A stretch of 8,964 nt of DNA. Source: Myxococcales bacterium. GTDB lineage: Bacteria > Myxococcota > Myxococcia > Myxococcales > Myxococcaceae. Shown piece by piece: positions 1 to 6,158 of this stretch. The DNA lies in contig PMBV01000336.1 of the NCBI GenBank assembly GCA_003153055.1, positions 1 to 8,964 on the forward strand, read 5' to 3'. The notes beneath the pieces are model-generated. The model was not told the origin of the DNA. It was given only the letters and a program-made list of their open reading frames with translations, and did no database searches. Numbering within the stretch: position 1 is the stretch's first letter; every line of letters starts with the position of its first letter. The position numbers and the translations under genes were made by a program.

Positions 1-780
1 CTCCGACAGCATGGTGCGCACCTGCTGCTGCTGATCGGTCGGGAAGGCGTCGATGACCCGATCGATGGTCTTGGCGGCGTTGTTGGTATGCAGCGTCCCG
101 AACACCAAGACGCCCATCTCGGCGGCGGTGATCGCCAGGGAAATCGTCTCCATGTCTCGGAGCTCGCCCACCAAGATGACGCCTGGGTCCTGACGGATCG
201 CCGCCCTCAGCGCGTTGGAGAAGCTCAACGTGTCAGTCCCCACCTCACGCTGCGAGATGGTGCACCGCTTGTTCTGGTGCACGAACTCCACCGGGTCTTC
301 GATGGTGATGATGTGCTTGGCGTGCGTGGTGTTGACCAGATCGATGATCGCCGCCAACGTGGTCGACTTGCCTGAGCCCGTGGGGCCCGTCACCAGCACC
401 AGGCCTTGCTCGAGGTCGGCCAGCGCCGAGAGCGCCGCGGGAGCCTTCAGGTCCTCCAGCGAGCGGATCCGCTCGGGGATGATGCGAAACACCGCGCCCG
501 CCCCGCGCTCCTGGTTGAAGAAGTTGACCCGGAACCGGGCGACTCCGGCCAGCGCGTACGCGAAGTCGAGATCGAGGTTGGCCTCGAAGGCCCGCCACTG
601 GGCCTCGGTGGACAGCTCCTTCAGGTGAGCCCGGAGCGACTCGTCAGTGAACGGCTCCCAGCTGGCCACCGGCTGCATGGCTCCATGCTGACGAATATGC
701 GGCTGCATCCCCGCGGCGAGGTGGAGGTCAGAGCCCCCCTGCTCCTTCAGGTGCCGGAACAGCGCGTCGAGTCGAGCCAT
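1..780 (-). CDS. PilT-family type IV pilus ATPase, C-terminus beyond the window
   Basis: Secretion-superfamily hexameric ATPase of the PilT branch. PilT proteins act at the cytoplasmic base of the type IV pilus and power pilus retraction. The 260 visible residues hold a PilT-like N-terminal domain (about 1-105), Walker A GPTGSGKST (132-140), Asp box IITIEDPVEF (157-166), Walker B VILVGELRD (201-209) and a His box ending in GTLHTNNA (228-235). The frame is open to base 1, so about 90-110 residues of a usual PilT are missing, including the region of the AIRNLIRE-type motif. The ATG at 780 has a good Shine-Dalgarno (AAGGA, 785-789) and lies 10 nt after the stop of the upstream PilT-like gene, so the two are almost certainly co-transcribed. 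One oddity: the first His-box histidine of PilT (usually GHLV) is valine 224. Membership of the PilT family is certain. Whether it is the main retraction motor or an accessory paralogue cannot be decided here. Confidence 0.93.
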   Translation of the reverse strand, partial: MARLDALFRHLKEQGGSDLHLAAGMQPHIRQHGAMQPVASWEPFTDESLRAHLKELSTEAQWRAFEANLDLDFAYALAGVARFRVNFFNQERGAGAVFRIIPERIRSLEDLKAPAALSALADLEQGLVLVTGPTGSGKSTTLAAIIDLVNTTHAKHIITIEDPVEFVHQNKRCTISQREVGTDTLSFSNALRAAIRQDPGVILVGELRDMETISLAITAAEMGVLVFGTLHTNNAAKTIDRVIDAFPTDQQQQVRTMLSE

Positions 781-784
781 GGCG

Positions 785-789
785 TCCTT
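785..789 (-). promoter_or_regulatory. Ribosome binding site between the tandem PilT genes
   Basis: AAGGA read on the minus strand, four bases before the ATG at 780. It occupies most of the 10-nt gap after the upstream stop. It fixes the start of the second PilT gene and supports translation from a shared mRNA. Confidence 0.7.
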
Positions 790-790
790 C

Positions 791-2236
791 TCAGGCGAAG
801 CGCTTGGGATCCTCGGCGTGGCGCCGGGCCACGTCTTTGGCCACCTGGCCGCTCTTCACCAGTTCGAACAGCGAGTCGTCGAGCAGCGTCATGCCCTCCG
901 CCCGGCCGACCTGCATCACCGAGCGAATCTGAAACGTCTTCTCTTCTCGAATGAGGTTCGACACCGCCGGCTTGACGAAGAGGAGCTCGAGCGCCGGGAG
1001 CCGTCGCGCCCCGTCAATGGCTGGCACCAGGCGCTGAGAGACGATGGCGCGGAGCGACTCCGACACCATGGAGCGAATCTGCGACTGCTGCTTGGGCGGG
1101 AACACGTCGAGCACCCGGTTGATGGTGCGAATGGCGTTGTTGGTGTGCAGCGTGCCCAGCACCAGGTGACCCGTCTCGGCGGCGGTGATGGCGAGCTGAA
1201 TGGTCTCGAGGTCGCGCAGCTCTCCGATGACGATGATGTCGGGGTCTTCTCTCAGTGCCGCCCGGAGCGCGTTGGCGAAGGAGCGGGTGTGGCGCCCGGC
1301 CTGCCGCTGGTTCACCACGCAGCCCTTGGGCGTGTGAATGAACTCGATGGGGTCCTCGACGGTGATGATGTGATCCGTCCTCGTCTCGTTGAGCAGCGAC
1401 ACCAGCGCGGCGAGCGTCGACGACTTGCCCGAGCCCGCCGGCCCCGTCACCAGCACCAGCCCCTGATGAAAGTCGGTCACCCGCTTCAAGACCGGAGACA
1501 GGTTGAGCTGCTCGAGCGACGGCGGCTCGGCCGAGATGGGGCGGAACACGGCGTCCCACCCGCGCTGCTGGCGGTAGAAGCTGGCCCGAAAGCGCCCGAC
1601 CCGCGGCAGCACGAGCGCGGTGTCGAAGTCGAGATTCTCGTTGAGGAGCCGCCGGTCAGCCTCGGAGAGCGCGTCTTTCAAGATGAACTCAACCGAGGCC
1701 GCGTCGAGCACGCCCGTCTTGAGCTCGCGGAGCATACCGGCCAGGCGCATCGTCAACGGCGCTCCGGCGTGAATGTGCACGTCACTGGCCTTGGCCTCCA
1801 CGGCCTTGGAGAGGATCTGCGCCAGCGTGGGCAACCTCGAGCGCATCGACTGGGCCGTCGCGCCGCTGAAGTCGCTCATGCCCTGGCTCTTCGCCACCGC
1901 GAAGCCGCCGCTCGGCCCTTCGCTCCCCGCAGCCGGCAAGGCCGCGCCCGGGTTGGCACTGGCGCGCGGAGCGGGGGCGCTCGGTCGAGGGTTCCGATCC
2001 GCTGCCGACGCGCGGGCAGCCGGGGCAGGCTCGGGCGCCGCCTGTCGCGCCAGGTACTGCTTCTGAGCGTCGAGGAGCCACTGGTGCTGCTCGCGAGTGA
2101 CGACCCCGAGCTCGAGCAACGCCTGGCCCAGGCCGACGCCTTGCACCTGTCGCTGGGCGGCCTGGGTCAACTGCTCCTGGGAGACGAGCTTGTAGTGAAG
2201 CGCGATGCGTCCGAGGAGGGCGTCGTCCTGGTGCAT
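791..2236 (-). CDS. PilT-family ATPase with an MshEN-like N-terminal domain
   Basis: A 481-residue ATPase; ordinary PilT is about 340-370 residues, and the extra length is N-terminal. Residues 7-58 form two tandem helical motifs resembling the MshEN domain of GspE/PilB-type ATPases. An Ala/Pro-rich linker follows (about 65-112). The PilT core starts near 132, with Walker A GPAGSGKS (265-272), Asp box ITVEDPIEF (291-299), Walker B IIVIGELRD (334-342) and a complete His box with H357 and H364. The C-terminal AVSNLIRE (424-431) matches the AIRNLIRE motif typical of retraction ATPases. The tetracysteine zinc motif of PilB is absent, so this is not an extension ATPase. The ATG at 2236 has a modest GGA-type ribosome site and directly precedes the MshEN-like motif. 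It is the first gene of a unit with the PilT-like gene 10 nt downstream. Family is certain; the exact role in pilus retraction or another filament system is inferred. Confidence 0.93.
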   Translation of the reverse strand: MHQDDALLGRIALHYKLVSQEQLTQAAQRQVQGVGLGQALLELGVVTREQHQWLLDAQKQYLARQAAPEPAPAARASAADRNPRPSAPAPRASANPGAALPAAGSEGPSGGFAVAKSQGMSDFSGATAQSMRSRLPTLAQILSKAVEAKASDVHIHAGAPLTMRLAGMLRELKTGVLDAASVEFILKDALSEADRRLLNENLDFDTALVLPRVGRFRASFYRQQRGWDAVFRPISAEPPSLEQLNLSPVLKRVTDFHQGLVLVTGPAGSGKSSTLAALVSLLNETRTDHIITVEDPIEFIHTPKGCVVNQRQAGRHTRSFANALRAALREDPDIIVIGELRDLETIQLAITAAETGHLVLGTLHTNNAIRTINRVLDVFPPKQQSQIRSMVSESLRAIVSQRLVPAIDGARRLPALELLFVKPAVSNLIREEKTFQIRSVMQVGRAEGMTLLDDSLFELVKSGQVAKDVARRHAEDPKRFA

Positions 2237-2340
2237 GGAGATCCAAATGTAGCCACGAGCATGTGGGGCGGCGCGCTTTCTGCCTCGGTCGACTCCGAAA
2301 GAGCGATGTGCGACCGCTGGGCTGTGATTAGGGTGGCCGG
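2237..2340. promoter_or_regulatory. Divergent intergenic region, PilT pair / ABC exporter
   Basis: These 104 bp separate the outward-facing PilT pair and ABC exporter genes, so promoters for both units should lie here or overlap the coding ends. I found no convincing -35/-10 pair or sigma-54 site. An in-frame stop at 2329-2331 rules out any earlier start for the exporter. An AGGG(T)GG stretch (about 2330-2336) can serve as its ribosome site. Confidence 0.4.
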
Positions 2341-4122
2341 GTGGCGAAAGAGAACGACGCGAACAAGCCCAAGGTCCCCCTCAAGACAACCCTCAAGCGC
2401 CTCTACTCCCTGGCATGGCCCGAGCGCGGGCCGCTGGCGCTGGCGACCCTCTTCCTCCTCGCCTCGGGTGTGGGGAACCTGGCCTTCCCCAAGGCAGCGG
2501 GCACGCTGTTCGACGAGGCGCTGCTCCACGCGGCACCCGGCCAGGTCGACCTCGGGCGGGTCGATCAGCTGGCCCTGGCCCTGGTGGCCATCTTCGCCGC
2601 CACCGCGGTGGCCTCGGCGCTGCGCTTCGTCCTCTTCAGCCGGGCGGGCGAGCGCATCGTCGCCAAGCTGAGGGGAGACCTCTACCAGGCGCTGCTCCAC
2701 CAGGAGATCGCCTTCTTCGACACCCAGAAGACCGGCGAGCTGTCGAGCCGGCTGTCGTCCGACGCCACCGTCTTGCAGACGACCGTGACCTCCAATGTCA
2801 GCATGGTGCTGCGCAACGCGATGCAGGCCTTCGGGGCCTTGGCCATGCTCCTCGTCACCTCGGGCAAGCTGACCACCCTGATGCTCGGCGTGGTGCCGCC
2901 GGTGGCGTTGTCGGCGGTGTGGTACGGGCGGCGAGTTCGACGCTTGTCCAAGGAGTCACAGGACGCGCTGGCCAAGGCGAGCGAGGTGGCCGTGGAGTCG
3001 CTGGGGGGCATTCGCACGGTGCGCTCCTTCGCCGCCGAAGCGATGGAGGTCGAGCGCTACCAGTCGGCCATCGGCACCTCGCTCTCGCTGGCCTTCCGCC
3101 GCATTCGCCTGGCGGGCACGTTCTTCGGCATCGCCTTCTTCGCCGCCTTCTCGGCCGCGGCGATGGTCTTCTGGTACGGGGCCCGCATGGTGGCCGAGGG
3201 CAGCCTCACCGCCGGGAGCCTCATCTCGTTTCTGTTCTACACGATGCAGATGGCCGCCGGGCTCTCGGCCCTGGCCGAGCTGTGGACCGACGTGCAGCGG
3301 GCAGCCGGGGCGGCCGAGCGGGTCTTCGAGCTGCTCCACCGAACCCCCGCGATTCCCCCCCATGAAGGGAAGAAGCTCGAGCGCGTCGAGGGCGAGGTTC
3401 GCTTCGAGGGCGTCGACTTCGCGTACCCGTCGCGACCCGACGTGAAGGTGCTCGACGACTTCCACTTCACCCTCGACGCGGGGAAGATCGTCGCCATCGT
3501 CGGACCGTCGGGCGCCGGCAAGTCCACCATCGCCTCGCTCCTCTACCGCCTGTACGATCCTTCGAAGGGCTCCATCACCCTCGACGGCCACCGGTACACC
3601 GAGCTCGACGCCCAGTGGCTCCGCCAGCAGGTGGGCGTGGTGGCGCAGGAGCCGCTGCTCTTCTCGACCACCATCGCCGACAACATTCGCTACGGCCGCC
3701 CCCACGCCACCCAGGCCGAGGTCGAAGCGGCGGCGCGCATGGCCAACGCGCACCAATTCATCACCGCCTTCCCCGAGGGCTACCAGACGCTGGTGGGCGA
3801 GCGCGGCGTGCAGCTCTCGGGGGGCCAGAAGCAACGGGTGGCCATCGCCCGGGCGGTGCTGAAGGACCCTCGCATTCTCATTCTCGACGAGGCCACCAGC
3901 GCGCTCGATGCCGAGAACGAGCACCTGGTCAAAGAGGCCCTCGAGCGGCTGATGCAGGGTCGCACCACCCTCGTCATCGCCCATCGGCTCTCGACGGTGA
4001 AAGACGCCCACCGGGTGGCGGTGCTCGACCACGGGCGAGTGGCACAGACCGGCACTCACGCCTCGCTGGTATCCGAGGATGGCCTGTACCGGCGCCTGGT
4101 GGAGAAGCAGTTCGCCGCCTGA
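2341..4122 (+). CDS. ABC exporter, fused membrane and ATPase domains (ABCB/MsbA-like half-transporter)
   Basis: A 593-residue half-transporter of the type IV (MsbA/ABCB-like) exporter fold, which works as a dimer in the inner membrane and drives export by ATP hydrolysis. Hydrophobic segments are near residues 31-53, 77-99, 160-175, 176-196, 257-280 and 292-311, matching the usual six helices. The nucleotide-binding domain starts near 350: A-loop Tyr362, Walker A GPSGAGKST (388-396), Q-loop Gln436, signature LSGGQKQR (492-499), Walker B plus D-loop ILILDEATSALD (512-523) and H-loop His548. All catalytic residues are present, so a homodimer would have two active sites. The start is GTG at 2341, because an in-frame TAG lies 12 nt upstream. 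Substrate is unknown: lipids, peptides or drugs are all possible and no substrate gene is adjacent. It is transcribed alone and converges on the Hpt gene. Confidence 0.93.
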   Translation: MAKENDANKPKVPLKTTLKRLYSLAWPERGPLALATLFLLASGVGNLAFPKAAGTLFDEALLHAAPGQVDLGRVDQLALALVAIFAATAVASALRFVLFSRAGERIVAKLRGDLYQALLHQEIAFFDTQKTGELSSRLSSDATVLQTTVTSNVSMVLRNAMQAFGALAMLLVTSGKLTTLMLGVVPPVALSAVWYGRRVRRLSKESQDALAKASEVAVESLGGIRTVRSFAAEAMEVERYQSAIGTSLSLAFRRIRLAGTFFGIAFFAAFSAAAMVFWYGARMVAEGSLTAGSLISFLFYTMQMAAGLSALAELWTDVQRAAGAAERVFELLHRTPAIPPHEGKKLERVEGEVRFEGVDFAYPSRPDVKVLDDFHFTLDAGKIVAIVGPSGAGKSTIASLLYRLYDPSKGSITLDGHRYTELDAQWLRQQVGVVAQEPLLFSTTIADNIRYGRPHATQAEVEAAARMANAHQFITAFPEGYQTLVGERGVQLSGGQKQRVAIARAVLKDPRILILDEATSALDAENEHLVKEALERLMQGRTTLVIAHRLSTVKDAHRVAVLDHGRVAQTGTHASLVSEDGLYRRLVEKQFAA

Positions 4123-4139
4123 GGATCGATCAGGCGGCG
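4113..4139. terminator. Perfect inverted repeat across two convergent stop codons
   Basis: Arms CGCCGCCTGA (4113-4122) and TCAGGCGGCG (4130-4139) are exact reverse complements, giving a 10-bp GC-rich stem with a 7-nt loop (GGATCGA). The left arm ends with the TGA of the ABC exporter; the right arm begins with the stop of the Hpt gene on the other strand. No T-run follows on either strand, so it is not a classical intrinsic terminator. Its position at a convergent junction suggests a shared, possibly Rho-assisted or transcript-stabilising, 3' hairpin. Confidence 0.55.
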
Positions 4140-4474
4140 TGAGCGACCGCGAGAACCTCCATCAGCCGAGCCATCTCGTGCTCGAGCACCTGGTAGGCCG
4201 CCGCGAACTTGGCCGGGGTTCCGGTTCCCTCAGAGCCCAGGCGTTCGAGCTCGCGGGCAGCGGCCACCGACGGAGCCGCGCCGAGGCTCACCAACGCCCC
4301 CTTGAGCCGGTGAGCCGTCTTCTTCACGGCGATGCTCTCATTCGACGCCACCGCCGTGCGAACGTCTCCCAAGAGCCCGGCGCTCTCCTTTCGAAACAGC
4401 TCCAGCACCTCGTTCACGAGGTCGTCATCTCCGGCGCAGTTCTCCTTCAGCGCGTTCCAGTCGAGCGGTTCCAT
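4130..4474 (-). CDS. Single-domain Hpt phosphotransfer protein
   Basis: A 114-residue protein consisting almost only of a histidine phosphotransfer domain, a four-helix bundle that relays phosphate between response-regulator receiver domains in a multistep phosphorelay. The diagnostic motif AHRLKGAL is at residues 54-61, with His55 as phospho-acceptor and the conserved Lys-Gly three residues on. Upstream helices (about 18-48) and the tail ELERLGSEG (75-83) also fit the family. I start it at the ATG at 4474, preceded by GGAGGA at 4478-4483. A GTG ten codons further upstream is in frame but would add an unrelated leader. No histidine kinase or receiver protein is visible nearby, so its partners are encoded elsewhere. 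It is divergent from the cNMP-binding/DUF1003 gene. Its 3' end is 7 nt from that of the ABC exporter. Confidence 0.9.
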   Translation of the reverse strand: MEPLDWNALKENCAGDDDLVNEVLELFRKESAGLLGDVRTAVASNESIAVKKTAHRLKGALVSLGAAPSVAAARELERLGSEGTGTPAKFAAAYQVLEHEMARLMEVLAVAHAA

Positions 4475-4620
4475 TGGTCCTCCAAGAAGTCTACTTCGCC
4501 CCACCCCGTCGAAGGCGACCCTCCCCCTTCCCCTTGTACGTCTCTTCGTCTGACATCACTGTGCAAACGTCGATCCTGCTCGTTGCGCGCCCCCAGAGGG
4601 TGTGCGAGGGGTGAGGTGCG
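4475..4620. promoter_or_regulatory. Divergent intergenic region, Hpt / cNMP-binding gene
   Basis: These 146 bp between two outward-facing signalling genes should hold both promoters. Candidate hexamers are weak and I do not call specific promoter elements. A purine-rich stretch ending in GAGGTGCG just before 4621 is the likely ribosome site of the plus-strand gene. Confidence 0.35.
4478..4483 (-). promoter_or_regulatory. Ribosome binding site fixing the Hpt start
   Basis: GGAGGA on the minus strand, three bases before the ATG at 4474. It is strong enough to prefer this start over the in-frame GTG at 4504, which would place the site inside the coding region. Confidence 0.7.
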
Positions 4621-5487
4621 ATGCCAGCCGACACGACGCTTTTGGCACGAGTGCCTCTGTTCGAGCGCTTCGACGACGAGGAGCGAGCGCTGCTGGCGGC
4701 GCAGCTCGAGGAGGTCGTCTTCGCGACTGGCGCCTTGGTCTTCCGCCGGGGCGATCCAGGCGATTCGATCTTCATCGTGGCCTCTGGCGAGGTGGAGATC
4801 TTCCTCGAGGACTCGCTGGGTGAGCGCATCGTCTTCGAGACGGTGAAGGCGGGAGACTTCTTCGGAGAGCTCTCGCTGCTCGACGGCGATCCACGGAGCG
4901 CCTCGGCCATGGCGCTCGCCGAAACCAAGGTGCTGAAGGTCGACCGGGCCGATCTCGCCTTGCTCTTTTCCCGGCACCCGACGGCGGCGATGGACGTCTT
5001 GGCCATCATCGGCCGGCGCCTGCGAGAGGCCGATCGACTCCTCGGAGTGCGGGCCAATCGCTCGTCTCCCAACCAGGTGGTCGAGGCGCGAGTGACGCCG
5101 GTGCAGCGAGTGGCCGACGCGGCGGCGGAGTTCTCGGGCACGTTTAAGTTCCTCTTGGTTCACGCCTTCTGGTTCGCGGCGTGGATCCTGGCGAACCTCG
5201 GGCTGGTCCCATGGCTGCCCTCGTTCGACCCCTACCCCTTCGGGCTTCTGACGATGGTGGTCTCGCTGGAGGCCATCTTCCTCTCGTGCATGGTGCTCAT
5301 CAGCCAGAACCGGCAAGGCGTGAAAGATCGCATCCGCAGCGACGCCGAGTTCGAGGCCAACATTCGCGCGTCGCTCGAGGTGACGCAGCTCCACGTCAAG
5401 CTCGACACGGTCTTCGAGCAGTTGGCGCAGCGCGTCGCCAAGATGGAGCGAGGCCTGGGTCATCGGTCGTCGCCGCCCGCCGGCTGA
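4621..5487 (+). CDS. Cyclic-nucleotide-binding domain fused to DUF1003 membrane domain
   Basis: A 288-residue protein with two recognisable parts. Residues about 8-125 form a CRP/CAP-type cyclic nucleotide-binding domain. The phosphate-binding cassette is FGELSLLDGDPRSASAMA (81-98), with the conserved Glu83 and Arg92 that contact cNMP in this family. No helix-turn-helix follows, so it is not a CRP-like transcription factor. Residues about 160-260 match DUF1003, with two hydrophobic segments (about 174-195 and 207-228) and the family signature SLEAIFLSCMVLISQNRQ (215-232). The charged tail (about 240-277) looks like a coiled coil. The likely topology is a small membrane protein with both ends cytoplasmic, whose state depends on a bound nucleotide or other ligand. 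Its output is unknown because DUF1003 has no settled function. The gene seems monocistronic, divergent from the Hpt gene. Confidence 0.88.
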   Translation: MPADTTLLARVPLFERFDDEERALLAAQLEEVVFATGALVFRRGDPGDSIFIVASGEVEIFLEDSLGERIVFETVKAGDFFGELSLLDGDPRSASAMALAETKVLKVDRADLALLFSRHPTAAMDVLAIIGRRLREADRLLGVRANRSSPNQVVEARVTPVQRVADAAAEFSGTFKFLLVHAFWFAAWILANLGLVPWLPSFDPYPFGLLTMVVSLEAIFLSCMVLISQNRQGVKDRIRSDAEFEANIRASLEVTQLHVKLDTVFEQLAQRVAKMERGLGHRSSPPAG

Positions 5488-5571
5488 CCCACCTCGCGCG
5501 GTGGTGCGGGTGACCGCATCGACGTTTCCAGCCTTTGCGAGACGCGGAGATGGCGCGGGGGACCCGCTCAC

Positions 5572-5591
5572 CCGGGTTTTCCAGAACCCGG
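5572..5591. terminator. Hairpin downstream of the cNMP-binding/DUF1003 gene
   Basis: Arms CCGGGTT (5572-5578) and AACCCGG (5585-5591) are exact reverse complements around a 6-nt loop (TTCCAG). The structure lies 85 nt after the stop at 5487 and 80 nt before the next likely start. No T-run follows on the plus strand. It could be a Rho-aided terminator or a regulatory structure in the next gene's leader. Confidence 0.4.
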
Positions 5592-5671
5592 CGACGAACG
5601 AGTGGCAACAACCGATAATCGCCATGACGTTTCGCGCAGGGCAACACAACACTCGAGCAAGGTTGCGACAC

Positions 5672-6055
5672 ATGAAGCAGGGTCCTCTGTTCCGCCGTCA
5701 GTTCTTCATTCAGAAACCCACACCGGGCGCTCCAGAAACTGGAGGTGACGTCTATTACCTCCGGCTTCACGGCCATGCCGCCAACCCGGCGCAGGTGCTC
5801 AACGAGCAGCGGATCTTCCTGGGAGCCGGCGGCACGCTCGACGTGGTGAGCGATAGCCACGGCGGCGTGGGTATCGGGCGCGTGGCGTACACGCCAGGCC
5901 TCCGCGCGGCGATCAAGCGCAACGACGAGCAGATCACCTACCGCTTCGTGGTGCCTCAGGCGACCACCGCTGGCACCACTTTCCAGGTGACCGCCCACGG
6001 CCACGACCAGGTCCCCTCGTTTCAATTCGTCATCGAGGTCGGCCGCCAGCAGTAG
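5672..6055 (+). CDS. Hypothetical protein, small and beta-rich
   Basis: I do not recognise this 127-residue protein. It has no signal peptide, membrane helix or cysteine. Alternating hydrophobic stretches such as DVYYLRL (26-32), TLDVVS (55-60), ITYRFVV (88-94) and FQFVIEV (117-123) suggest a compact beta-sandwich. It is His- and Gly-rich in places (HGHA 33-36, DSHGGVGIG 61-69, HGHD 109-112). From about residue 30 onward codons have the strong G/C third-position bias of its neighbours, so it is coding. The start is uncertain. The frame is open back to a GTG at 5501 and has another ATG at 5624, but bases 5501-5670 lack the codon bias and contain a hairpin. I therefore prefer the ATG at 5672, which has only a weak AAGG upstream. 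It appears to be expressed alone. Confidence 0.65.
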   Translation: MKQGPLFRRQFFIQKPTPGAPETGGDVYYLRLHGHAANPAQVLNEQRIFLGAGGTLDVVSDSHGGVGIGRVAYTPGLRAAIKRNDEQITYRFVVPQATTAGTTFQVTAHGHDQVPSFQFVIEVGRQQ

Positions 6056-6060
6056 GCGTG

Positions 6061-6081
6061 CTGTCGGGCGAGCGCCCACAG
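6061..6081 (+). terminator. Hairpin after the hypothetical gene
   Basis: CTGT(C)GGGC (6061-6069) pairs with GCCCACAG (6074-6081) around the tetraloop GAGC, giving eight base pairs with one bulged C at 6065. It starts 5 nt after the stop at 6055. A second small hairpin (GGTGC/GCACC, 6081-6093) follows and shares base 6081, so the two may compete. No T-run is present, so termination is a reasonable guess but not certain. Confidence 0.4.
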
Positions 6082-6143
6082 GTGCGCCGCACCGGATCTT
6101 GCAGACCTCCTCGAGGGAGCGACGGGAACCTGTCGCGACGCCT

Positions 6144-6150
6144 TAGGAGG
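6144..6150 (+). promoter_or_regulatory. Strong ribosome binding site of the lipoprotein gene
   Basis: TAGGAGG, eight bases before the ATG at 6159. It is the best Shine-Dalgarno match in the window and fixes that start. Confidence 0.8.
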
Positions 6151-6158
6151 CTTCGGTC

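Noticed and set aside
1..2236. PilB/GspE extension or secretion ATPase as identity of the minus-strand pair
   Set aside because: Neither gene has the tetracysteine zinc motif of PilB/GspE, and the complete one ends with the AIRNLIRE-like motif typical of retraction ATPases.
779..2671. Long plus-strand open frame of 630 codons antisense to the PilT-like gene
   Set aside because: It runs opposite a gene with complete ATPase motifs, ends inside the ABC exporter in another frame, and its predicted protein is Arg/His-rich without any domain: a typical high-GC shadow.
2956..4059. Minus-strand open frame of 367 codons opposite the ABC exporter
   Set aside because: Shadow of the exporter's ATPase domain; it has no ribosome site or domain of its own.
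4475..4504. Ten-codon N-terminal extension of the Hpt gene from a GTG at 4504
   Set aside because: The GGAGGA site at 4478-4483 lies inside this extension and correctly precedes the ATG at 4474, where Hpt homology begins.
4447..5673. Minus-strand open frame of 408 codons across the cNMP-binding gene
   Set aside because: It is antisense to a gene with clear cNMP-binding and DUF1003 motifs, overlaps the Hpt start, and its product has no recognisable feature.
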